Of a stretch of DNA of 64,000 nt, positions 55,498-64,000 are shown piece by piece. Numbering within the stretch: the first letter of the stretch is position 1; each line of letters opens with the position of its first letter. Location of the stretch: contig JARFIW010000835.1 of NCBI GenBank assembly GCA_036346225.1, forward strand, positions 434,001 through 498,000. Direction: 5' to 3'. The notes beneath the pieces are model-generated. The model saw nothing but the letters and a program-made list of their open reading frames with translations. It ran no database searches and had not been told where the DNA came from. The translations under genes were made by a program, and so were the position numbers. The DNA comes from Platerodrilus igneus (Eukaryota > Arthropoda > Insecta > Coleoptera > Lycidae).

Positions 55498-55508
55498 CCT
55501 TCACAACC

Positions 55509-55786
55509 TTACATGTGATTTTTTCCAATGTTCCACCCGAAGGTACTACATTGACCAGGAAGCGAGTTTTTTTTACCTGGAAAATTTGGAATTTTGCCGA
55601 ACTCTTGCTGTTCCAATCAAGGTAGGGATCTTTAACGTGCGTGACAACACTCACACACGGGACCTCCATATTACCTCTCATCCGAACGAGGGTGCATTTT
55701 TGTGAAAAATGCTCGCCTAACATTTTTCAAGCGGACCGTGTTGGGCGTAGTACTCACACATACCACTACGCCACGGAGCTGCCCCT
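55509..55786 (-). mobile_element. SINE family A, full length with target duplication
   Basis: CCTTCACAACC is present on each side (55498-55508 and 55787-55797), an 11-bp duplication. Read on the minus strand, the head is tRNA-like with an A box GTGGCGTAGTGGTATG. The B box seems to be partly deleted compared with the copy at 8886. Then follow the shared body and a tail ending ATTGGAAAAAATCACATG. The inverted LINE array keeps the empty target (CCTCCTTCACAACC on its reverse strand, at about 62206-62219). Confidence 0.85.
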
Positions 55787-55797
55787 CCTTCACAACC

Positions 55798-56334
55798 ACT
55801 AAATGTCGGAGAAATAGGGTACATAATTGTAAAACAATAGAAGCGGACCGAACTGCATCTAACAAAAAAGAACAGCGTCTATGATGAAAGACAATAAACT
55901 TAGAAACAAAAAGAAAATTGCTGAAAGCATATGTGTGGAGCAGAGCACAGCAAGCCTATAAAATACGGGCAGCAGGAAAAGCATACAGAAAAACGGTAGC
56001 AAGCCTTTAGGAATGCTGTGCTTCAGATGTATGAGGATGCTAGCATGGCTAGACAAAGTTAATTACAAATAGGTTATAGAAATAGTAGGGGAACAAGGAT
56101 ATCTGTGGAAAAAGAATAGGAGAAATAGAAGGGCAGAATACGTTCTAAGGCATTTTTGGGGAATAGTATGGGATATATTACAAGCAGAGATAGGAAAACG
56201 AGGTATAAGTAGACCTAGATCAGATAGTGATAAATGCAAATTGTGCAAATTTCAGGGAATCTGTACGTTAGTTTAGAATAGAAAACAATAATGGTACGCG
56301 TCTAACCAGTTTCAGGACTTAAGACCTAATGATG
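55798..56334 (+). pseudogene. LINE family 2 C-terminal relic with ATG-type tail
   Basis: A third LINE 3' end: broken frames still show CLRCMRMLAWLDKV-like and FRESVR-like residues, then the tail reaches ACCTAATGATGATG at 56322-56335. RTE LINEs typically end in short ATG-type repeats. The minus-strand copy of this module is at 61692-62205. Confidence 0.55.
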
Positions 56335-56893
56335 ATGCTCGATATAAAGAAGTTGTTACTTAAAGATGATGCAGTGCGCCAATTATTTCCTGTAGTTTCT
56401 AAATGCATTAAACTCATCGATACTGTTCCAGTAACTACAGCGTCAGCTGAAAGATTATTCAGTGCTCTTCGTCGATTGAAGACCTACTTGCGGTCTACCA
56501 TGACGCAAAAGATACTCAACAATATCGCGGTTCTCAACACCCATGAAACTGTTCTGGATAATTTGGACCTTAGATCTCTCGTTAACCAGTTCATCATGTG
56601 CAATCCAGTACGTCGTTCAACATTAGCCATATATTAAGTACGAGTAGGTACAAGTACAGCTATAGTTATAACAGGTTCAATCATTATTTTATTTTACAAT
56701 AAAAACAATATGTCTCTATGCTTTTTGGTATATCTTTATTTTGTTCCATTGCTTATCATACCCACCCACTAAAACTTAGGGACACGTGAAAAATTTAACA
56801 TGTAGATTTTATTTACGTTTAGTTGACATTTGACAATATACAAACAATTTTGGCCACCAGTCTCCCAAGATTTTTTGCAAGTCGGAGCCCCTG
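56335..56893 (+). pseudogene. hAT transposase C-terminal fragment with right end
   Basis: The frame to 56637 encodes the hAT dimerisation region: VPVTTASAERLFSALRRLKT (about residues 34-53), then LRSTMTQ and ILNNIAVLN. After the stop at 56635-56637, AT-rich DNA leads to a terminal CGGAGCCCCTG at 56883-56893, which inverted reads CAGGGGCTCCG, a usual hAT end. The following TGCACAGT may be half of an 8-bp duplication. The left end and most of the transposase are missing. It is of the ZMYM1-like group by its motif, not obviously the source of the TATCGATA miniatures. Confidence 0.75.
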
Positions 56894-57011
56894 TGCACAG
56901 TGTCCTATTTTAACGGTTTGAAGTATTTTTGTTATAGTTGCAAAAATGTTTACGTTTTAGACCTAGTTTTGTACATACTAATTTGCGATTATCGGTTTGA
57001 TGTGATATTTA

Positions 57012-57746
57012 GTGATAGGGACTTGGAATGTAAGGTCATTACTTAGAGTAGATAAGTTAACGAATTTATTAGTCGAAATGAGAAAGGAAAAGCTGGACAT
57101 TTTAGGTATTAGTGAGGTGAGATGGCCAGATAGTAATGACTTTTGGAAAGATAATTATAGAATAATTACAACTTCTTCAACTAATGGACAGGCAGGGGTA
57201 GGAATAGTGTTAGGTAAAATATTAGGACATAAAGTTAAAGAGTACTTACAATTTAGTGATAGAATAATTATGGTTAGATTGAGTACAAAACCCACAGACA
57301 CTGTTTTAGTACAGGTTTACATGCCAACAACTCAGTATGAGGATGAGGAAGTAGAAAAGGTATACGAGGATATAAATAGTATAGTGAGAAAAGTAAAAGG
57401 AGATGAGAATTTAATGGTTATGGGCGATTTTAATGCGTCAGTGGGAGAAGGTAGTGAGGGAAAAATGGTAGGAAAATTTGGGTATGGCAGACGAAATGAT
57501 AGAGGAGAAAGATTAGTTGAGTTTTGCCAAGAACATAGATTAGTAACTGTAAACACCCTATTCGAACAACATGTTAGGAGAAGATATACCTGGAAAGCGC
57601 CAGGTGATAGGGCTAGATACCAAATAGATTATATTTTAGTTAAACAAAGATTTAGAAACCAAGTTAAAAACTGTCGTAGTTATCCAGGGGCTGACATAGA
57701 TAGCGATCATAACTTAGTTAAAATGAAGTGTAAACTAAAATTCTAA
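57012..57746 (+). pseudogene. RTE LINE copy A: AP-type endonuclease domain
   Basis: This 245-codon open stretch covers a complete AP-type endonuclease: TWNVRS (4-9), GISEVRW (32-38), MGDFNAS (137-143), IDYILV (205-210) and SDHNLV (231-236). It nicks target DNA to prime reverse transcription. The stretch begins at a GTG codon shortly after an in-frame stop (57003), so the genuine start is upstream and lost. It ends at a stop at 57744, after which the polyprotein should continue into RT. The pattern matches RTE-clade LINEs. Confidence 0.8.
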
Positions 57747-58655
57747 AAATTGAGAAAGGTTAAAAGAGAGGATGGGATCTAGGTAAGCTTAATGATAGTA
57801 GGGTAAAAGAGGAATATAAACAAGTATTAGATAATAAGAGCAAAGAGATAGCTGTAGGAGGGAACGTAGAAAATAGATGGAAAGAAATAAAACTGACTGT
57901 ACATGATACAGCAACACAGACTATAAGTAAGAAAAAAATAGAAGCGAGAAAACCGTGGGTAACAAAGGAGATATTAGATTTAATAGAAAATAGAAGAAAG
58001 CTTAAACCTTTCAGAGAAGTGGATAGTGAAAGTAAGCAAAAATATAATAGAGTTAGAAATAAGATAGTACATGAGTGTAGAAAAGCTAGAAATAAATAGA
58101 TGGAGGAGAATTGTAAGGGAATACAAGATGATTTGAGAGTAGGTAAGACAGACAGGGCTTACAGGGCAGTTAAAAAGTTTTTTGGGGAAGATAGAAAAAA
58201 ATATAATGGTATTAGAGACGAGACAAATGAGCTTCTAATAAATAAAGTTGAGGTAGCAGATAGATGGAAAAGATATTTAGAAGATTTATATAAGGGAGAC
58301 GATATGGATGAGTTAGAAAACGACCAAGAAGAGGATGTAGAAATAGGGTTCTCAATATTAAGAGAGGAATTTGATAGAGCTGTTCGGAATCTTAAAATAA
58401 ATAAAGCGCCAGGGATAGACGATATTCCCGCAGAATTAATAAAATATGCAAGTCAGAAAACTTTAGATAGATTATATGAACTAGTAAAAGTAATATATGA
58501 CACAGGTGAGGTTCCAATAGATTTCGAAAAAAAATATTATTATCCCAATCGCAAAAAAGTCAGGAGCTGATAGGTGTGAGAATTTTAGAACGGTTAGTTT
58601 AACTTCCCATGCTTCCAAAATACTAACAATAATAATTAAAAATAGAGTAAAAGCT
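57747..58655 (+). pseudogene. RTE LINE copy A: linker and RT N-terminal part
   Basis: Continuing after a frameshift, the protein runs through a lysine-rich linker to an in-frame stop at 58098. It is then open again at 58100-58570 with KINKAPGIDDIPAELIKYA, the first RT motif. A further frameshift lies near 58540; the downstream frame reads PIAKKSGADRCENFRTVSL up to 58655. Confidence 0.75.
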
Positions 58656-59843
58656 TTGACTGAGAATTATTTAGGCGAAGACCAATATGGTTTTCGTAAA
58701 GACAGAGGGACTAAAGAACCGATACTAATGATTAGGGTAATTATCGAAAAAAGGTTACAAAAAAATAAAAAGACTCATTTCCCGTTTGTAGATTTAGAAA
58801 ATGCATTTGGCAGGGTTAATAGGATTGTTATGTTCAGGGTTTTGCAAAAAATAGGAATCTCTCATAGGGATAGAAAAATTATTTACAGTCTATATAAAAA
58901 CCAAAGCGTAATAATTAGATTTGATGAAATAGAAAAGGAAGCTAAGATTAGAAATGGTGTTAGACAGAGTTGTATACTGTCTCCCTTGATTTTTAATGTT
59001 TATATTGAGGAAGCTTTAAACTTAGCTAGAGAGAGAAAATTGATAGGTATTAGTGTACAGGGACAGAAAATAGACATGTTACGTTTTGCAGATGATATAG
59101 CCATTATAGCAGAGTCTAGAAAAGAGTTAGGAAAGTTTTTAAATATTTTAGATGAGATACTACGGAGTAACTATAGTATGAGAATTAACTCAGTAAAAAC
59201 AAAGATAATGACAAGTGAGTTACAGCCTAGTTCTAAACCAAAATTAAAAATAGGTAATACCGAGTTAGAGGAGGTAGATGAATTTTGCTATTTAGGTAGT
59301 ATAATTACAAAAGATGGACGTAGCAGAAGGGATATAGTAGCTAGAATAGCTCAAGCTAGAAAAATGTTTTTAAAAAAGAAAAACTTACTAATAGCTAATA
59401 GTATTAGTTTAGATAATAGAAAAGGTTTCTTAAAGTCGTACGTATGGAGCGTTCTACTATACGGTAGTGAGACTTGGACAATTAAAGAAGTAGATAAGAA
59501 AAAGATAGAAGCTTTTGAAACTTGGTGTTATAGGAGAATGTTAAAGATTAGTTGGACAGATAGAGTAACAAACGAGGAAGTTTATAGAAGGATAGGTGAG
59601 GATTTCTGTATATGGAAACAATTGATTGTCAGAAGAGATAGAATGATAGGGCACCAGTTAAGACATGAGGGACTATTTAGTAAAGTCTTAGATTATAGAC
59701 TACCAAATAAAAATAGAGTAGGAAGTCCTAGACAAAGCTATATTAGTCAAATTATTAGAGATGTAGGTTGTGAAGGGTATGTAGACCTTTTTAGACTAGC
59801 TCAGAATAGAAAAGAATTTAGAGCTGCGTCAAACCGACTTTAA
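58656..59843 (+). pseudogene. RTE LINE copy A: reverse transcriptase core and C-terminal part
   Basis: The 395-codon open frame holds QYGFRKDRGT (10-19), FVDLENAF (44-51), GVRQSCILSPLIFNVY (101-116) and the catalytic RFADDIA (143-149). The C-terminal LYGSETWT, WCYRRMLKISWTDRV and RMIGHQLRHEG motifs are shared with RTE-type elements. Two changes at conserved places, G for D after AF (52) and S for G in GVRQG (105), suggest it has drifted. Minus-strand copy B has the intact GVRQGC. It is the largest RT frame of its family in the window. Confidence 0.85.
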
Positions 59844-60282
59844 GTAAGTTCGAAAACAAAACAAAAAGAAAAATAAAAATCAGTTAACTAAATGTCACCA
59901 GGACATGACTCACAATTGGTTAGCGGTCTGGCATGTTGGTAGCGTTTCGTTGCTTAAGCCTTACCATAACATATAATTTAACACTTTTTTTTTTGAAGCG
60001 GATAACCAGATTATATTTCATTTCCTTATAAATGGTAATCATGTAAACATGTTAGAGTTTTTTAACAACCATCAGGTTGCTAATATCTATGTAGAGCCAG
60101 GTGGATAGGAAAAAGATGAAGGATATAGGAAGACCTAGACCAAACTATATTAGTCAAATTATTAGAGATTTAGGTTGTGAAGGGTATGTAGAGCTTTTTA
60201 GATTAGCACAAAATAGAAAAGAAGTTAGAGCTGCGTCAAACCGACCTTAAGTAAGGTCGATAACAAAATGATGATGATGATG
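59844..60282 (+). repeat. RTE LINE 3' trailers and ATG-type tail
   Basis: The trailer after 59843 (AAGTCG region, ATGTCACCAGGACATGACTC, then AACATGTTAG) matches the one at 30521-30714 in reverse. A second, shorter RTE C-terminal relic follows at about 60128-60246 (QIIRDLGCEGYVELF), with its own trailer and an ATG repeat at 60268-60282. Confidence 0.7.
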
Positions 60283-61690
60283 GTTTGATGGCTGTTTCTG
60301 TTTGTTTGTTTTTCTAGTCATACAAGTAGTTACCTCTGACCAGTAGAGCTATAATTCTGCGTTGCCTCTGAGAATAAAATTTTGTTTTGATAAAAATGTA
60401 CAGCAATCTCCGTTAATTAGAAACTTTCACAATAAATTTTAATAAATGGATTCCTCGAGCACCAAAAAGGAAACCTGATAAACTTAAATCAAAATTTCTA
60501 ATAAACAAGACAATTTTTAATTGTGCACAGTAGGAGACTGCATAATAAATTCACCAAATAATAGAACGAACCATCTTTTGTCTAAGACAAACTACCTCAC
60601 GCGCTTATAAATCTAACCGAAAAATTACATTTTTAATTTATGTTCCGCTGACAAATCCCGACGTCTCGTGATGAATTCACGATGCGATTCTTTCACGAAC
60701 GAAAGAAAAAGGGGTTAACTTTTTAATTACCTCAAAAGTTTATTTCAGGCTAACACCTTGTTTGTGGATCGGTAAAAAAGGGGCTTGTGCCTCCCGCTGG
60801 GAGTGTTATAGCGGCCTTAATGAAGCTCGCGTAACATCCTTAAACGAACAAAAAATGCGTCAGTCATTACGTGTGTCGTGGAACTTGCCGACGCCGCTGT
60901 TCCTGTCACGAACTACACTGTCATAAAATTTGTGAGGTATTTTTTTTTCTAAATAATGGACTATTGTATTTTAATACATGAGTCATTTTTACAGTGTATG
61001 TACATGTGAAAGGTTTATTATTATAATCGCCCAATTAAAACAGAGATTGTTTTTAATTTTTGATGGTGGAGTTGAGCTGTTTTCGCCGTTTCATTTTCTG
61101 TTCTTGTTTACTAATCAGTTGAAGGTACCGTAGATTGTTAACCAAGCCTTCAGGCATACGTGCATATTATTTTCCCACATTCTTCTGCAATTAACATTTA
61201 CAGAATATAACAATTTTCAAAGTAATAAAATCAAAATTATCTTAAAAAGATTTAATTAAAAAACAATTGTAGTTTTCCAAATCGCACATCATAGTTACAA
61301 ACTATCTCATAATCTAATAAGGAAGCGGCTTTAAGGATTACCTAGTTCTCGGCCTAAGATATTGTCATCACATTATTTAAACGATATAAGGCAACACACC
61401 TTATTGATCCTTCGCCATACATCATCATTTCTAGTAGGAGATACTAAAGTAACCCAGGATCTCGTCAATAAAAACAAATCTTAGAAAGGGAAACGTCCTA
61501 AGCAGACGGAATAAGCTAAGTCCGGTGCTTCTTAGTACCTTCTATATCACGTGATGACGTCCACATCTAATTTAAGTCATCAAGTGGTAACGTTACATTT
61601 AACTTATGAACAGGCACAATTTTGAATCAAATTTGAATGCTGATATCTTAATAAACAAATCCATGCATTTCAAAATATTGGTTGATATCA
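60283..61690. other. No recognised gene
   Basis: About 1.4 kb of AT-rich DNA between the plus-strand RTE copy and the inverted LINE array. No credible frame and no repeat match inside this window were seen. Confidence 0.4.
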
Positions 61691-61691
61691 T

Positions 61692-63690
61692 CATCATTAG
61701 GTCTTCAGTCCTGGAACTGGTTAGACGCGTACCCTCATTGTTTTCTATTCTAAACTAACCTACACATGTCCCTGAAATTTGCAGTTTGCATCTATCACTA
61801 TCTGTTCTAGGTCTACATCTACCCCCTTTTTCCTATCTCTGCTTGTAATATAACCCATACTATTCCCCAAAAATGCTTAGAAAGTACTCTGCCCTTCTAT
61901 TTCTCCTATTATTTCCACAGATATCCTTGTTCCCCTACTATTTATATAACCTATTTGTTATTAAGTTTGTCAGTCCATGTTATCATCCTTATACATCCGA
62001 AGCACAACATTCCAAAAGGCTGCTACCGTTTTTCTGTCTGCTTTTCTTACTGCCCGTATTTCATAGGCATACTGTTCTGTGCTACACACAAACGCGTTTA
62101 ACAATATTCTCCTTGTTTCTATGTTTGTTGCTCTTTCTTGTTACATGCAGTTCAGTCCTTTATATTGTTTTGCAATCATATACCCTATTTTTCCTACATT
62201 TAGTGGTTGTGAAGGAGGTTAAGTATCTTGTGGCTGCCAACTTCCAGCAGCACATGAACATTTGCCGATTTAATATTTTTTCCAATATATCCTTTCGCAC
62301 AATCAACATTAGTTGCAGATATTTCACAATAAACACTTATAGTTGTTTATAATAATCATCAGATTTATGTGCTCTTATTTTTCGTCATTTGGTTTTCCGT
62401 CTTGAAACTGGTTGGACGCGTACCTCCACTTAATTATATTCTGAGCTAGCCTACACAGTTCCCTGAAATTCTCACACAGCCTATATACAGCTCAGTTCTC
62501 CTTGTATTATTTTCTAATTATATGCTCTATTCCACCGAGATTTAGTGGTATGTGAAGGGATTAAGCACCCTATGGCTGCCAAGACCCCTCCCCAACACTT
62601 AGGCATTTGCCGAATTAATAGTTTTTTAGTAAATCTTTTTACACAATTAACATTATTCAAAAATATTGCAAAACCAATACCTGTAGTTGCTTACAATAAT
62701 CATCTTGTTTAAATACAGGTATTCTCTTCGTCATTAAGTGTTCCATCTTGGTACTGGTTAGACGCGTCCCACCATTGACTTCTGAGCTCGTCTACACATT
62801 TCCCTGAAATTCCCAAATCGTACATCTTTCATTATTTGTGTGCAATAGCCATACCTAGATATACTTCTACTTCCTTTTTTTCCTATCTCTGCTTCTAATA
62901 TATTCCGCACTATTCTGTCATGCCGTAGTGTGTGGCCTGTCATCATATTTCTTCTATTTTTACCGTTTTCCACATTATGCTTTCTTCCCCAAACACTTCT
63001 AGTACCTCCTAGTTCTTAACTTTGTCTGTCCATGATATCTTTATCATACGTCTGTAGCACTACATTTCTAAGGCTTCTCCCTTGTCCTTTTTCGCTTCTC
63101 CTACTGTCCAGGCTTCACAGCCGTATACTGCTGTGCTACACACATATGTTTTAAGCAATCTTTTCCTTGTTTCGATGTTTGTTATCTTTGAACACAGTAG
63201 TTGCTTTATCTTATTAAATATAGCACGATCTTGTGCTAATCTTTGTTTTATATTTTTGTGCTTTCTTCATCTTGCGTTATTTGGCTTCCTTGGTAGCAGA
63301 AATTCATAACCTCTTGTAAGTTCTCCTTACCTATTTGTATTCTTGTTTTTTATTTATTTTCCTCTCCTCTGCATACTAGTACTTTAGTTTTATTTTTGTT
63401 AATTTTCATACCGTACCTCTCTGTTAGAACTGTTTCCATTTCATTAAGAAAAGCTATACTCCTCCTTGCTAGATGCTAATACTACTATATCAGCTGCAAA
63501 TCTAGCATATCAATTTTTTGTCTCTGCTCAGTAATTCCAAATGTCTTCCTGTATTTGACAGTATTTATTGCCTTTTCATTGTATAAGCTAAAAATAATGG
63601 GATAGAGCACATTTCTGTCTCACCCCTTTCTTAATATTTACTTCTCTACGTGCATGCTTTAATTCTATTACTGCTGTTTGCTCTTTAACT
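61692..63690 (-). pseudogene. LINE family 2 array, inverted copy
   Basis: On the minus strand this carries, in order, the RT part (63690-63400: intact LYNEKAI-like joint with no LTR, ATG/FAD region near 63500), the C-terminal frame (62973-62758: RMMTGHTLRHDR, KKGSRSISRYGYCTQI), two trailers, and the third C-terminal relic ending in an ATC/ATG-type tail at 61692. Total length is 1999 bp. The plus-strand array 53197-56334 minus its LTR and SINE with their target copies is 2021 bp, so the two are colinear. All frames are broken. Confidence 0.75.
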
Positions 63691-63815
63691 GACATAAGTC
63701 AAAAACTTGACAATGTCAGATATGATTGACAAAAATGCCGAACGTAATTGAAAGTTAGGTTGATTTATCGTCGTGTACACAATTTAAATTTGTAAATTTC
63801 TCAATTGTCGTCATC

Positions 63816-64000
63816 GGTCTCGGTGGCGTAATTGGTAAACGTATGGTTCCGGCAAAACCAGGATACAGGTTCAAGTCCTGTCCAAGACCTTATATTTTCC
63901 ATCTTTCAATTACTAGCTCGATTTGAAATGATCATTTGGGCTTTGCATAAAAGTCTAAGTTATTATTTCATCTTATTCACTATAATACGATAGTATTTAT
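63816..64000 (+). mobile_element. SINE family B with tRNA-like head
   Basis: Bases 63817-63889 fold like a tRNA: acceptor GTCTCGG with CCAAGAC (one mismatch), D arm GCGT/ACGT, anticodon arm TGGTT/AACCA with loop CCGGCAA, and T arm ACAGG/CCTGT with TTCAAGT. A box GTGGCGTAATTGG and B box GGTTCAAGTCC are present. The tail continues to the window end and is the same as 12473-12635, which shows that it is a dispersed SINE and not a lone tRNA gene. The loop has C in place of the universal U33. Confidence 0.8.

Noticed and set aside
60660..60710. Hammerhead-like words (GTGATGAATTCACG) at the 3' side of the RTE copy
   Set aside because: It is a simple palindrome; the CTGANGA and GAAA core order and the stems are absent.
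63816..63889. Functional tRNA-Ala gene
   Set aside because: It lacks U33 and has a mismatch in the acceptor stem, and the same 3' flank occurs at 12473, so it is a SINE head.

Overview
This window is eukaryotic, AT-rich, and made almost entirely of nested transposable elements. No host gene could be recognised. The mix (a Ty3/gypsy element with an envelope gene as in insect errantiviruses, Penelope-like elements with a GIY-YIG nuclease, RTE-type LINEs, tRNA-derived SINEs, hAT miniatures and a Polinton/Maverick-sized DNA element) suggests an arthropod, most likely an insect; the species cannot be named from the sequence.

Layout. 1-1060: two related LTRs joined tail to tail. 1219-2055: a hAT-type miniature element, with an 8-bp target duplication, filled with TATCGATA units. 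4374-7957: a decayed gypsy fragment (gag twice, zinc knuckle, dead protease) split by a 5' piece of a Penelope-like element. 8005-10016: tRNA-derived SINEs and LINE scraps. 10646-11424: a solo LTR. 11888-23444: an almost full-length errantivirus-like element on the minus strand (LTR, gag, protease, RT, RNase H, integrase, env, LTR). Its RNase H region is interrupted at 16157-18742 by a Penelope-like element with one uninterrupted RT + GIY-YIG frame and a textbook hammerhead ribozyme (16230-16272, minus). 25434-30150: two more hAT-type miniatures around a 1.3-kb palindrome of Penelope 3' ends. 30521-45842: one RTE LINE on the minus strand, opened by an LTR (32411-33511) and by an 11.6-kb element (33807-45439) with 142-bp inverted ends beginning AG and ending CT and a perfect 6-bp target duplication, the signature of Polinton/Maverick elements. 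48330-49330: a 153-bp satellite. 51749-52284 and 53307-54129: solo LTRs. 52893-63690: two inverted, colinear LINE arrays flanking a hAT fragment and a fairly complete RTE LINE. 63816-end: a tRNA-derived SINE.

The best candidate for something new is the 33807-45439 element. It has Polinton-type ends but no recognisable integrase, capsid or ATPase. It carries an unfamiliar frame-broken gene, a C2H2-finger gene that may be the start of a PolB, and a two-part higher-order tandem repeat with a consensus splice donor in nearly every unit. About 3.7 kb of it (33949-37690) looks like poor-quality assembled sequence, so gene absence and frame breaks there cannot be taken at face value.

Relative ages can be read from the nesting. 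The RTE copy is older than the Polinton-type element and the LTR inside it. The errantivirus, with visibly diverged LTRs, is older than the Penelope-like element inside it. The SINE (55509-55786) and solo LTR (53307-54129) came after the two inverted LINE arrays, because the other array keeps both empty sites.
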